DNA of 49,739 nt, from NCBI GenBank assembly GCA_028712445.1, contig JAQTPY010000004.1, positions 1 through 49,739 on the forward strand. The letters run 5' to 3'. Made by a program: the position numbers and the translations under genes. Under the pieces are notes generated by a model, which was not told where the DNA came from, searched no databases, and saw only the letters and a list, made by a program, of their open reading frames with translations. Below are positions 1-10,155 of this stretch, one piece after another. Every line of letters begins with the position of its first letter. The stretch's first letter is position 1. This DNA comes from Minisyncoccota bacterium (GTDB taxonomy: Bacteria; Patescibacteriota; Minisyncoccia; Minisyncoccales; RBG-13-42-11).

Positions 1-51
1 CAATCGCCCGAGGACTTCTCGGAACCGCTGTCCCGGTAGCTGCATAGACCC

Positions 52-2235
52 ATGATATCCTCATCTTCAATACCCCCATTATTAAGCGCATTTGCGTTCT
101 TAATATTGGGGTTTTTTATTTTCCGAAAAAACAAAGGGTCCGCCACTAATATTATGTTTGGGATGCTTTGTGTTGCAACTTTTTGGTGGCAATTCTCCTG
201 GTTTTTGTTATTCAATACTGGTAGCGAGACGGTCGCTGGATATTTGGTCAAAATTGGCTACATGGGAATAATCCTTATTCCTCTGTTTTTCTTCCATTTT
301 TTGATTTCTTTTTTCAAAATAACCGAAAAAATAGATAGATACTTGCTTTATTCCGCATACGCAATAAGTTTCGTATTTGAAATTATTCTAATAACTACCA
401 ATCATTTTGTTTATGGATTTTACAAATATTTCTGGGGATTCTATCCCAAAGCTGGTGTTTTGCACCCTTTTTTCCTTTTATTCCTTTTTTTCTTGGCAAT
501 ATGGCTTTTTTATCGAGCCATATCCTCTTTGAGAAAACAAGGAAATTTTAATTTGATTGAGAAACGCCAAATAAAATACGTTCTGTGGGCTTTTATTTTC
601 TACATATTTGCGTCTTCAGATTTTTTAATAAATTACGGGATTGAATTTTATCCATTAGGATTCTTATTTATTTTAATTTTCCTGGGGATCATTGCGTATA
701 CCATAGTAAGATACCGTTTCATGGATATTAAATTTATTCTTGGACGGGGTGCAGTGTATTTATTTTCTCTCCTTACCATTATCGGCTTAGCCACTCTTCT
801 GACGTCTTTTGGCAATGGTTTTCTTCCCTATATTTCTGCCCAAGTTTTGAGAATTGGGATTCTAATCATCTCAATCTTATGCTTTCAACCTGTATTTCAA
901 TTTTTTGAAAAAATTGCTTCAAAATATTTCTACTATCCTTTCTATTCTTCTCAGAGGGTTTTGACCGATTTGGGAAAAAGTTTAACCCAGTTTTTGGATT
1001 TAGAAAAACTTTCCTCTTTAATTGCCAACACCCTCAGCGACACCCTTAAATTGGAAAAGGTGGCCATTGTTTTGAAAGATCGGGAGACGGGAAGATATGA
1101 AAATAAAAAGAACATAGGATTCAATGGCGGCAAAAACCCCTCTTTTGTTGAAAATAATTTCCTGGTGGACTGGCTCAGAAGGAACAAAAAACCTTTGATA
1201 TCGGAAGAAATTGCTCTTTATATAAAGGACGAGCCGGAAGAAAGGAATCTTCTGGAAGAAATTCACAAGGAGATGAAAAAAAACGGCGTTTCTCTTTATC
1301 TTCCGCTTTTGATTGAAGAAAACGTTTCGGGGATCATAGTTTTGGGAAACAAACTTTCGAACGATCCTTTTTCCGAGCAGGATATAGAGCTTTTGGAAAC
1401 CCTATCAAGTCAGGCCTCGATCGCTTTTCAAAATGCAAACCTTTATTCTGAGATTAAAGAGTTTAACGCAAAATTGGAACAGGAAGTTGATAAACGAACG
1501 AAAGAATTGACAGAAGCTTATGAAGAATTAAAAAGACTTGATCGCGCAAAGTCCGAGTTTGTTTCTATAGCTTCCCATCAACTGAGAACTCCTTTAACAG
1601 CAATCAAGGGATACATATCAATGATGCTGGAAAAATCGTATGGAGAACTTTCTGGAAAAATGGTAAAACCTTTGGAGAATATCTATACCTCAAATGAGAG
1701 ATTGATTAAACTCGTTAACGATCTCTTGAATATTTCAAGAATTGAAGCAGGAAAAACCGAACTGACTCCGGAAGAGGCATCTCCCGAGGATCTGATCCAG
1801 AGCATAATTCAGGAGTTGAAGGGGAGCGCCCAAAGCAAACACATTAAGCTGCTTTTTGAAAAACCTGAAAAAGATTTAGGAAAGATCTATATAGACACTT
1901 TCAAAATGCGTCAGGTGATAATGAATATTATTGACAATGCGATAAGATACACCGCTCAAGGTGAGGTTTCCATATCGGTTAAGATTTGGAGAGGAAATTA
2001 TAGAATAGCAATCAAAGACAGCGGAGCTGGTATGACAAAAGAAGAAATTTCCCAACTCTTCAAAAGCTTTTCCAGAGGAAAGGCGGGCAACAGATTCTGG
2101 ACCGAAGGAGCCGGGCTTGGTCTTTACATTGCCAAAAAATTCATTGACCTTCATAATGGAAAAATCTGGGTTGAGAGTTCCGGTAAAGGCAAAGGAAGTA
2201 CGTTTGTTATAGAGTTGCCCTTAACTTCTAAATAA
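52..2235 (+). CDS. Membrane sensor histidine kinase (N-terminal 7TM region, GAF-like, HisKA, HATPase_c)
   Basis: Multiple hydrophobic N-terminal segments; H-box 'SIASHQLRTPLTAIKGYI'; N-box 'NIIDNAIRYT'; 'DSGAGM' and 'GAGLGLYIAKKFIDLHNGKIWVES'. Confidence 0.93.
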   Translation: MISSSSIPPLLSAFAFLILGFFIFRKNKGSATNIMFGMLCVATFWWQFSWFLLFNTGSETVAGYLVKIGYMGIILIPLFFFHFLISFFKITEKIDRYLLYSAYAISFVFEIILITTNHFVYGFYKYFWGFYPKAGVLHPFFLLFLFFLAIWLFYRAISSLRKQGNFNLIEKRQIKYVLWAFIFYIFASSDFLINYGIEFYPLGFLFILIFLGIIAYTIVRYRFMDIKFILGRGAVYLFSLLTIIGLATLLTSFGNGFLPYISAQVLRIGILIISILCFQPVFQFFEKIASKYFYYPFYSSQRVLTDLGKSLTQFLDLEKLSSLIANTLSDTLKLEKVAIVLKDRETGRYENKKNIGFNGGKNPSFVENNFLVDWLRRNKKPLISEEIALYIKDEPEERNLLEEIHKEMKKNGVSLYLPLLIEENVSGIIVLGNKLSNDPFSEQDIELLETLSSQASIAFQNANLYSEIKEFNAKLEQEVDKRTKELTEAYEELKRLDRAKSEFVSIASHQLRTPLTAIKGYISMMLEKSYGELSGKMVKPLENIYTSNERLIKLVNDLLNISRIEAGKTELTPEEASPEDLIQSIIQELKGSAQSKHIKLLFEKPEKDLGKIYIDTFKMRQVIMNIIDNAIRYTAQGEVSISVKIWRGNYRIAIKDSGAGMTKEEISQLFKSFSRGKAGNRFWTEGAGLGLYIAKKFIDLHNGKIWVESSGKGKGSTFVIELPLTSK

Positions 2236-2237
2236 CT

Positions 2238-2627
2238 ATGGAAAACCAGAAAACAATTTTGATCGTCGAGGATGAAAGAATTCTTTCTGAAATGTACAAC
2301 GACAAGTTTACGCAGGCGGGTTTCAATGTTATGCTGGCTGATTCGGCAGAATCGGGAATTAAAACTATTTTAAAAATCAAGCCCGATCTGATTCTTTTAG
2401 ATATTTTACTTCCCAGAAACAACGGCATTTGTCTTTTGAAGTATTTTAAAGAACGTAATCTTTCTTTGCCTCCGATTCTTGCATTTTCAAACTTTGACGA
2501 TCCCAAAATCAGAAAAGAAGCTTTGGATTTAGGAGTTTTGGAATACTTGCTCAAGACTGATTTTACGCCCCAGAACTTAATTGAAAAAGTTAGAGAATAT
2601 TTATATGCCAATCAACAGAATAATTAA
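2238..2627 (+). CDS. Response regulator, receiver domain only
   Basis: 'ILIVEDERILSEMY' and 'PDLILLDILLP'; directly follows the kinase. Confidence 0.92.
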   Translation: MENQKTILIVEDERILSEMYNDKFTQAGFNVMLADSAESGIKTILKIKPDLILLDILLPRNNGICLLKYFKERNLSLPPILAFSNFDDPKIRKEALDLGVLEYLLKTDFTPQNLIEKVREYLYANQQNN

Positions 2628-3975
2628 TTGCCAAACTCAAGATAATATCGGAAAAGAGGTTAAAGTTGCAGGATGGGTTAATATCAGACGAGACCACGGA
2701 CAAATTATTTTCATTGATTTAAGAGACAGAAGCGGAATCCTGCAAGTTGTTTGCCAGGCATCTTTAGTAGAAGGAGTCAAAGACGAAGATGTTCTTGAAA
2801 TCGAAGGACTCGTGAAAGAGAGACCTTCAAGGATGGTGAATCCGAATCTCATTACGGGCAAAGTTGAACTTGAAGCAAAAGAGGTCAGGGTTTTGGCTCG
2901 GGCCCAGACATTGCCTTTCACTCTAAAAGATTTGAACGTCAGTCTGCCTGTCTTATTGGATTGGAGAGCTCTTACTTTAAGGAATGAAAAAATAAAGAAT
3001 GTTTTCAAGGTACAGGAAGCGCTTGCAGATGAGTTCAGGAAATCGGCTCGTGAACTGGACTGCACTGAAATATTCGTGCCCACCATTTCGGCATCGGCAA
3101 CCGAAGGAGGAGCAGAAGTCTTTAAGGTTGACTATTATAGTCATCCGGCTTACCTTACTCAAAGTCCACAGCTTTACAAGCAAATGATGGTGCCTGTTTT
3201 TGAACGGGTCTATACGATTTCACACGCTTACAGGTCGGAACCTTCTGTGACAACGAGGCATCTTTCTGAATCAATTCAGCTTGATTGCGAATTTGGTTTT
3301 GCGGATTTCAAAGAACTCCTTGATTTAATGGAAAAAGTTGGAACGAACATGTTTAAAGCCGCTGAAAGTGAATGCCCTTTGATTTTAAAAGAATACGGAG
3401 CTGAAAAAATATCTTATGGCGAAATCCCAAGACTGACTTTAAGGGCTGCTCAGGAAATAATTTACAGGGAAGAAGGCCGGGACGTAAGAAAAGAGAAAGA
3501 TCTATCCCCTGAGGATGAAATAGATATTTGCAAATGGGCTTTAAAAGAAAAGGGGAGTGATTTTGTGACAATCACTCATTTTCCAACTCAAAAAAGAGCT
3601 TTTTATACGATGCCCGATCCAGAGAATCCTGTTTTCAGCCTGAGTTACGATTTATTATTCCGGGGAATGGAAATCTGTTCTGGCAGCCAGAGAATCAATA
3701 ATTATGACCAGCTGGTTTCAACTATCAAAGAGCGGGGTATGAATCCTGGCGATTTTGAAATGTATCTTCAATCGTTCAAATTCGGGATGCCTCCCGAGGG
3801 CGGTTTCTCTTTCGGTTTAGAAAGAATGACAAAGAATATTCTGAATTTAGGAAATGTCAGAGAAGCAAGTTTATTTCCGCGCGATATGGAGCGAATCGAT
3901 CTTAAACTGGCTGAATTAAAAAAGAAAGAAGAGGAAAAGCCAAAAAAGAAAAAATCAATTTCTCAAAAAAAATGA
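2605..3975 (+). CDS. aspS: Aspartyl-tRNA synthetase, GAD-domain-less, probably non-discriminating
   Basis: 'GWVNIRRDHGQIIFIDLRDRSGILQVVCQ' OB fold; 'FGFGLERM'-type motif 3 ('FSFGLERMTKNIL'); start taken as ATG 2605 (MPINRI). Confidence 0.9.
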   Translation: MPINRIINCQTQDNIGKEVKVAGWVNIRRDHGQIIFIDLRDRSGILQVVCQASLVEGVKDEDVLEIEGLVKERPSRMVNPNLITGKVELEAKEVRVLARAQTLPFTLKDLNVSLPVLLDWRALTLRNEKIKNVFKVQEALADEFRKSARELDCTEIFVPTISASATEGGAEVFKVDYYSHPAYLTQSPQLYKQMMVPVFERVYTISHAYRSEPSVTTRHLSESIQLDCEFGFADFKELLDLMEKVGTNMFKAAESECPLILKEYGAEKISYGEIPRLTLRAAQEIIYREEGRDVRKEKDLSPEDEIDICKWALKEKGSDFVTITHFPTQKRAFYTMPDPENPVFSLSYDLLFRGMEICSGSQRINNYDQLVSTIKERGMNPGDFEMYLQSFKFGMPPEGGFSFGLERMTKNILNLGNVREASLFPRDMERIDLKLAELKKKEEEKPKKKKSISQKK

Positions 3976-4937
3976 CTGGAAGGCTAAAATTATTTTTAAT
4001 TGCCATATTTTTAAGTTTGCCATTCTGGTGGGGAGCTAATCTGCTTGAAAGGAATCTTGAAGATTTTTTTGCTTGGAGACAGATCAGCAGAAATCCCCAA
4101 ATATGGCTGGCCCAAGTTTCTTTAGATCAAAAACTAAGAGATGCCAAACCATTCCGCAATAATGAGATTGCCCCGCTGGAATTAGAGGGAAAAGCGGGTC
4201 TCTCGCTCTTTTTGGGCGAAAACGGGCAGGAAAAAGTGCTTTTTGAATTAAATCAGGAAGAAAAACTCCCAATAGCCAGCTTAACCAAATTAATGACGGC
4301 CAAGGTGGCAATAGATAATTATGATCTTGCTAAAGAAGTGACTGTTTCAAAAGAAGCCATTCTGCAGGAAGAAAATTTTGGCAAGCTCCAGGCAGGAAAA
4401 GTTTTTGAAGCCAAATATCTGCTTTATCCCTTGTTAATGGAGTCAAGCAACGATGCTGCGTTTTCTTTTGCTCACGATTACCCAGGAATGAGTTTAGGCA
4501 ACTTTGTGTCATTGATGAATAAAGAGGCTTCCGAGCTCGGTCTGACAAATACATTTTTTGCAAACCCCTCAGGTCTTGACCCAGAAGACTTTAGACCCAG
4601 AAGTCCCGACAATAAAATCAATTATTCAACAGCAAAAGATTTAGTGTTTTTAACTAAAAGTTTGTTTGATAAACCGATAATTTGGGAAATTCTTTCCACG
4701 CGCAGATATAACGGTTATGGCCCTGAACTTGTGAACAATAATTTGCTTTTAGATTCGCTCTCCGGAGTGATTGGCGGAAAAACAGGTTACACTGGAAAGG
4801 CTCAAAAATGCATGATTTTAGTAACGAGAGCGCCAAAAAACAGCGGAAATTTGATTAACGTCATACTGGGTTCTTCCGATAACTTTGGTGAAATGCGAAA
4901 ATTGGTGAATTGGATTCAAACAGCTTATAAATGGTAA
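3972..4937 (+). CDS. D-alanyl-D-alanine carboxypeptidase (peptidase S11 family)
   Basis: 'ASLTKLMTA' (SxxK), 'SSNDAA' (SxN), 'GGKTGYT' (KTG). Confidence 0.92.
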   Translation: MTGRLKLFLIAIFLSLPFWWGANLLERNLEDFFAWRQISRNPQIWLAQVSLDQKLRDAKPFRNNEIAPLELEGKAGLSLFLGENGQEKVLFELNQEEKLPIASLTKLMTAKVAIDNYDLAKEVTVSKEAILQEENFGKLQAGKVFEAKYLLYPLLMESSNDAAFSFAHDYPGMSLGNFVSLMNKEASELGLTNTFFANPSGLDPEDFRPRSPDNKINYSTAKDLVFLTKSLFDKPIIWEILSTRRYNGYGPELVNNNLLLDSLSGVIGGKTGYTGKAQKCMILVTRAPKNSGNLINVILGSSDNFGEMRKLVNWIQTAYKW

Positions 4938-4965
4938 TTTAGATTTTTAATGGTAGAATTAAGTC

Positions 4966-6033
4966 ATGTATTTACCTGAAGCGGCAATCTCTGTTATTAA
5001 GATATTCGCTATTGGAACTTTCAGTTTCCTTTTTTCTTTTCTAATCACGCCTTTTTTATTGTCTGTTTTGTATAAATACAAGTTTTGGAGAAAAGAAGTG
5101 AGAGACAAAGCGATTGACGGGGGAGACGTCACATTTTTTAAAAAATTTCATTCTGAAGGAGAAGCTAATATTCCCCGAGGGGGAGGAGTCTTAATTTGGC
5201 TGGTTCCGCTTTGTCTAATATTCTTCTTTTACCTGCTTTCCAGATTCACCGATATTTGGTGGCTGGAAAAACTGAATTTTTTGAGCCGCAGCCAGACATG
5301 GCTTCCGCTTTTTGCTTTAGTTTCAGCTTCACTGCTCGGTTTAGCTGACGATGTCCTTCAGGTTTTCGGCAAAGGAAAATATATCGGCGGGGGATTAAGC
5401 TTAAAAAAACGAATTATTTTAATTGCGGTCATAGGTTTAATAGGCGCCCTCTGGTTTTATTTCAGACTGGACTGGAATACAATTCACATTCCCGGCATTG
5501 GAGATCTCCAAATAGGAGCCCTATATATTCCTCTTTTTATTCTCATTATGATGGCTGTTTATTCGGGAGGAGTAATCGATGGTTTGGATGGTTTGGCGGG
5601 AGGATCTTTTGCTTTAATTTTCGGCGCTTTTGCCGGAATTTCATTGTTTTTGGGCTACATTGACATTGCCGCCTTCTGCGCAGCGATCTTAGGATCTTTA
5701 CTTGCTTTTTTGTGGTTCAATGTTCCGCCCGCCAAATTCTATATGTCAGAGACTGGAACTATGGGTCTTTGCGCAACCTTGACTGTTATTGCGTTTTTGA
5801 CTGACTCCGTTCTTGTTTTGCCTATAATAGGTCTTCTTTTGATGGTTGAGTCGGGGTCTGTAATCATCCAGCTGCTTTCAAAGAAATTCAGGCGCAAAAA
5901 AGTGTTTCTAGCTTCGCCCATTCATCTTCATTATGAAGCAAAAGGGTGGCCTCATTATATGATAACCATGCGTTTTTGGATAATTGGAGCTGTGGCTGCT
6001 ATTGTTGGAATTACTATCAGGCTTTTTGGATAA
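4966..6033 (+). CDS. mraY: Phospho-N-acetylmuramoyl-pentapeptide transferase
   Basis: Polytopic; 'GLADDVLQVFGKGKYIGG', 'DGLDGLAGGS', 'SPIHLHYEAKGW'. Confidence 0.93.
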   Translation: MYLPEAAISVIKIFAIGTFSFLFSFLITPFLLSVLYKYKFWRKEVRDKAIDGGDVTFFKKFHSEGEANIPRGGGVLIWLVPLCLIFFFYLLSRFTDIWWLEKLNFLSRSQTWLPLFALVSASLLGLADDVLQVFGKGKYIGGGLSLKKRIILIAVIGLIGALWFYFRLDWNTIHIPGIGDLQIGALYIPLFILIMMAVYSGGVIDGLDGLAGGSFALIFGAFAGISLFLGYIDIAAFCAAILGSLLAFLWFNVPPAKFYMSETGTMGLCATLTVIAFLTDSVLVLPIIGLLLMVESGSVIIQLLSKKFRRKKVFLASPIHLHYEAKGWPHYMITMRFWIIGAVAAIVGITIRLFG

Positions 6034-6108
6034 TCGTTGATTCAGAGGATAAAAAGGAATATTATTAAATTAGAAGCATTTTAAACAAAAAAAAGGGGGT
6101 GAATTGAC

Positions 6109-6525
6109 TTGCAAAGAATCGCTTCAAGGATTTCCTTTCTACTTTTGATTGGCGGAATCTCGGGTTATATTATGGGCACTCAGCTGTCGCCATCCACTTC
6201 GCAATGGTACTGGCTAGCCCTGATTATAATAGTTCCATTCACTATTCTTTGGATATGGAACCTTCTCAATTCCCTGGTCCAATTCAGTTCCAAGACTAAC
6301 GGGCTTAATTTTTCCAAGGGATTTGGAGCTGTGGGCTTAATTGTTTCAGGGCTGACGCTGGGATATATTATTGGCGCCATACTCGGGCCGAACGATATTG
6401 TGGTTGTTCTGGGAATCTCTTTTAGCATAATCGCGCTTTCCTTCTTCTTTTTTCTTTTTCTGGGCGGGCGCGATGGTCAAAACGAAGGTGATCGTAGAAA
6501 AAGATCTTTTAGGACCCTTGAATGA
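6109..6525 (+). CDS. Hypothetical membrane protein (TTG start, SD AGGGGGTGA)
   Basis: ORF with four hydrophobic segments; strong SD at ~6094-6102; end overlaps the next CDS. Confidence 0.65.
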   Translation: MQRIASRISFLLLIGGISGYIMGTQLSPSTSQWYWLALIIIVPFTILWIWNLLNSLVQFSSKTNGLNFSKGFGAVGLIVSGLTLGYIIGAILGPNDIVVVLGISFSIIALSFFFFLFLGGRDGQNEGDRRKRSFRTLE

Positions 6526-7810
6526 AAGTATTGCCATGGATTTTGAAACTCTGCGAAAGAAATATCCTCAATTTATTTATGAAAGCTTCTCCTATAAGTT
6601 TTCAAAAAATGAGTTGAGGATATCTTTTAAGTTTAAAACAAAGGATATTTTTTTTAATCCCCGAATTGTCATCCGGGAGATAGATAAAGGGACTTTGGAA
6701 AAAGATTGCTTGAACAATCTTGTTTTTAATCTGGGTTTAGCTGAAATGGTGAGTTATTGGAAGGCTACCTGTTCACCTCAAATAATAATAAAGGCGGGCC
6801 GGTTGGATGATTTTCAGATAAAATGGTGGCATAATTTCATGATTTCAGGCATGGGCCAGTTTTATTATGAGAATAATATTGATTGGAGGTCTCCTGATTT
6901 CATCAAGATTATTTCATCAGAGAAAAAGAGTTTTAAAAAATATCAGGGAAAACTGAAAGACAGATATCTTGTCCCTTTTGCAGGAGGAAGAGATTCAATT
7001 GTCACCTTGGAAAATCTGAAAAAAACAAAAAAAGAAATCTCTCTTTTTACCGTAAACCCGATCGAAAAGATTCAACGCGCCGTGAAGGTTTCCGGAATAA
7101 AAAAACAGGTGATTGTTTTAAGAAAAGTAGACAGAAAGCTTTTGGAATTAAATAAAAGAGGTTTTTTGAACGGGCACACTCCATTTACCGCCCTCCTCTC
7201 TTTTCTGGCAGTTTTATGCGCAGCAGTTCTGGACTACAAGCATATATTTTTTTCAAACGAAAAAAGCGCTGATGAGGGGAATGTACGATATTTGGGGAGA
7301 ATTATTAATCACCAATGGGCGAAATCTTCCGAATTTGAAAAAAAATTCAAACTTTATGCCAAAAATTATCTGGCCCAGGACATAGATTACTTCAGTTTTT
7401 TGAGAAAGTATGGGGAACTTAAAATATCAAAGATGCTTACCAGATATCCTCAATACTTTCCGGTTTTTTCCAGCTGCAATGCCGGAATGAAAATCAGCGC
7501 TAAGGGAAAATTAAAGGCTAAAGAAAGGTGGTGCGGAAATTGTCCCAAATGCTTATTTGTTTATTTGAGTATTTTTCCGATTTTAGATAAAAATGACCTA
7601 AAAATTATTTTTGGGAAAGATATTTTTGAAAACAAAAAACTCCTTCCTATTCTTAAGGAATTAGTGAAAGAAGAAGCTGTTAAGCCTTTGGAATGCGTTG
7701 GAACGAAAAAAGAAAGCAGAAAAGCATTGAGTTTGTGTTTAAAAAAGATTGAAGGATCAAAAAAAGTACCTTATTTACTGGCAAAAATCAAGAATTTAAA
7801 TGAAGATTAA
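6473..7810 (+). CDS. murL: MurL-like UDP-N-acetylmuramoyl-L-alanyl-L-glutamate epimerase
   Basis: 'VPFAGGRDSIVTLE' ATP-binding loop; 'FFSNEKSADEGNVRYLGRIINHQWAKSSEFE'; 'RWCGNCPKCLFVYL'; overlaps a murD-type gene. Confidence 0.8.
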   Translation: MVKTKVIVEKDLLGPLNESIAMDFETLRKKYPQFIYESFSYKFSKNELRISFKFKTKDIFFNPRIVIREIDKGTLEKDCLNNLVFNLGLAEMVSYWKATCSPQIIIKAGRLDDFQIKWWHNFMISGMGQFYYENNIDWRSPDFIKIISSEKKSFKKYQGKLKDRYLVPFAGGRDSIVTLENLKKTKKEISLFTVNPIEKIQRAVKVSGIKKQVIVLRKVDRKLLELNKRGFLNGHTPFTALLSFLAVLCAAVLDYKHIFFSNEKSADEGNVRYLGRIINHQWAKSSEFEKKFKLYAKNYLAQDIDYFSFLRKYGELKISKMLTRYPQYFPVFSSCNAGMKISAKGKLKAKERWCGNCPKCLFVYLSIFPILDKNDLKIIFGKDIFENKKLLPILKELVKEEAVKPLECVGTKKESRKALSLCLKKIEGSKKVPYLLAKIKNLNED

Positions 7811-9065
7811 CGAATTAAAAGAAAAAAAGATTCTGATTCTGGGTTTTGGCCGGGAAGGTCAGGATACTTTTTTCTTTTTAAAGAAACTTTTTCCAGAAAA
7901 AGAATTTGGGATTGCAGACAAGAATGAAATTTATTTTAGAGATAAGAATGCTAAACTGTTTTCCGGAAAAGATTACCTTAAAACTATTAAAGATTATGAA
8001 GTCATTATTAAATCGCCAGGCATCCCCATTCACCTTTCTGAAATAGAAAAAGCTTCTAAGGAAGGAAGGATTACTTCTCAAATGGAAATTTTCTTTGAAA
8101 ACTGCCCTGGCAAAATAATCGGGATTACGGGAACCAAGGGAAAAAGCACAACAACGTCTTTGATTTACAAAATACTGAAAGCAGGGGGCTTGAAAGCGCA
8201 TCTGGTCGGAAACATCGGGAAACCTGTTTTGTCTTCCTTGTTTGGGGCAAAAGAAAAAGACGTTTTTGTCTGCGAACTTTCTTCTCATCAATTGTATAAT
8301 TTAAAAAAAAGCCCCGACATTGCGGTGCTCTTAAACGTATATCCTGAACATTTAGACTACTATAAAAACATTGAAGAATATTCCTTTGCCAAAGCAAATA
8401 TTGCTCTTTATCAAAAAAAGGGGGACTATCTGGTTTATGGATCTAAAAACAAAATAGTCTCTGAAATTGCAAAGAAATCTAAGGCAAAGAAAATAGCTGT
8501 CAAGGGAGAATATTATGATTTGGATAAAGCTTCAGCAAAGGAAGTAGGGAAGATTTTTGGTATTCCTGAAAAAATAATTAAAAAAGAAATTAAAAACTTT
8601 ACGCCACTTGCGCACAGATTGGAGAGAATAGGGGAATATAGAGGAATTATTTTTTACAATGACGCTTTGGCCACCATTCCCGAAGCCACGATAGGGGCGA
8701 TAAAGTTTTTAGGAAAAAAAGTGGAAACCATAATGCTGGGGGGATTTGAAAGGAATATTAATTTTGAAAATTTAGCAAAAGAAGTTCTAAGAAGCCGAAT
8801 TAAAACCGTTATTCTTTTTCCGACAACCGGAGAGAAAATTTGGAACGAAATTATTCTGCAATCAAAAGGAAAAAATCTTCCAAAAAACTTTTCTGTAGAA
8901 AATATGAGGGATGCTGTAAGGTTGGCTTACCTGAATACGGCGAGGGGAAAGATATGCCTTCTGTCAACAGCTTCTTCAAGTTTCAGTATTTTTAGAGATT
9001 TTAAAGAGAAAGGCAATCTTTTTAAAAAATATGTTAAGCAATTTGCTCGACAAAAGTTCAAATAG
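7800..9065 (+). CDS. murD2: UDP-N-acetylmuramoyl-L-alanine--glutamate ligase, MurD2-like (L-Glu)
   Basis: 'GITGTKGKSTTTSLI'; 'LAHRLERIGEYRGIIFYNDALATIPEATI' in place of the classical MurD 'NDSKATN'; 'MLGGFERNINFE'. Confidence 0.82.
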   Translation: MKINELKEKKILILGFGREGQDTFFFLKKLFPEKEFGIADKNEIYFRDKNAKLFSGKDYLKTIKDYEVIIKSPGIPIHLSEIEKASKEGRITSQMEIFFENCPGKIIGITGTKGKSTTTSLIYKILKAGGLKAHLVGNIGKPVLSSLFGAKEKDVFVCELSSHQLYNLKKSPDIAVLLNVYPEHLDYYKNIEEYSFAKANIALYQKKGDYLVYGSKNKIVSEIAKKSKAKKIAVKGEYYDLDKASAKEVGKIFGIPEKIIKKEIKNFTPLAHRLERIGEYRGIIFYNDALATIPEATIGAIKFLGKKVETIMLGGFERNINFENLAKEVLRSRIKTVILFPTTGEKIWNEIILQSKGKNLPKNFSVENMRDAVRLAYLNTARGKICLLSTASSSFSIFRDFKEKGNLFKKYVKQFARQKFK

Positions 9066-10155
9066 GCATCCTGATTACATTCTTCTGGGAATTATAGGCA
9101 CTTTGGTGGCTTTTGGAATTTTAATATTATCCAGCGTTTCTGCAGCCCCTTCTTTCAGATTAACAGGGGACACATACTATTTCCTGAAGCACCAGATTTT
9201 TTTCGGCCTTCTGCCGGGGCTGGTTTTAGGATATCTTGCTTACAGGTTCAATTTGTCTTTGATTAAAAAATATTCTTTTCTTCTTTTGATTTTTACTTTC
9301 ATTTTAATGGTTTTGGTTTTTTTGCCGGCAATCGGATCCAAAGATTCAGCAACTGCTGACAGATGGCTTAATATCGGCGGCTTTTCCTTCCAGCCCTCTG
9401 AACTTTTGAAACTTTCTTTTATTCTCTACCTGGCCACTTGGCTGAAAAGCCGGAGCGAAAAAAAGTTTCTGGATTTAAAACAAACTTTTTTCGCTTTCCT
9501 GATGGTTTTGGGATCCATAGCCCTGCTCTTGTTTTTTCAATCCAATGCCAGTATGTTGGGAATCATCTTTCTTATCGCCATTATAATGTATTTCTCAATG
9601 GACATGCCTTTAAAATACACCGCAGTCACGGGTTTAGTGGCTTTGGGCGGCGTTGCTGCGCTAATCAAGATTGCTCCTTACAGAATCAATCGGTGGCTGG
9701 TTTTTCTAGATCCAGATAAAGACCCCATGGGTATTGGGTACCAACTGAAACAATCTTTGATTGCCGTAGGGTCAGGCGGCCTTTTCGGTGTCGGGCTGGG
9801 TATGAGTACCCAAAAACTGGGATATCTGCCTCAAACCATATCTGATTCAATTTTTGCGGTTTTTGCTGAAGAAATGGGTTTTGTGGGCGGAATAATCCTG
9901 ATCGCTCTTTTCCTTATTTTCGCCTGGAGGGTTTTTAGACTGGCAACTAAGACAAATGACAAGTTTTACAAGCTCGCAGCCGTCGGTATTTCAAGCTGGA
10001 TTATTATCCAAACCTTTGTTAATATTGGAGCAATGATCGGTCTTATGCCGTTAACCGGGGTTCCTCTTCCTTTTATCAGCGCAGGGGGATCAGCTTTGAC
10101 GATTGAGCTTATCGGAATGGGAATTCTTCTTAATATCTCCAAACATGCGAATTAA
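9031..10155 (+). CDS. ftsW: SEDS-family lipid II polymerase/flippase
   Basis: Polytopic; 'GFSFQPSELLKL', 'GIGYQLKQSLIAVGSGGLFGVGLG', 'PLTGVPLPFISAGGSAL'. Confidence 0.92.
   Translation: MLSNLLDKSSNRHPDYILLGIIGTLVAFGILILSSVSAAPSFRLTGDTYYFLKHQIFFGLLPGLVLGYLAYRFNLSLIKKYSFLLLIFTFILMVLVFLPAIGSKDSATADRWLNIGGFSFQPSELLKLSFILYLATWLKSRSEKKFLDLKQTFFAFLMVLGSIALLLFFQSNASMLGIIFLIAIIMYFSMDMPLKYTAVTGLVALGGVAALIKIAPYRINRWLVFLDPDKDPMGIGYQLKQSLIAVGSGGLFGVGLGMSTQKLGYLPQTISDSIFAVFAEEMGFVGGIILIALFLIFAWRVFRLATKTNDKFYKLAAVGISSWIIIQTFVNIGAMIGLMPLTGVPLPFISAGGSALTIELIGMGILLNISKHAN

Noticed and set aside
951-2154. Antisense ORFs across the histidine kinase and many similar ORF-track entries opposite strong genes
   Set aside because: Shadow ORFs opposite confidently assigned coding sequences, with no recognisable motifs.
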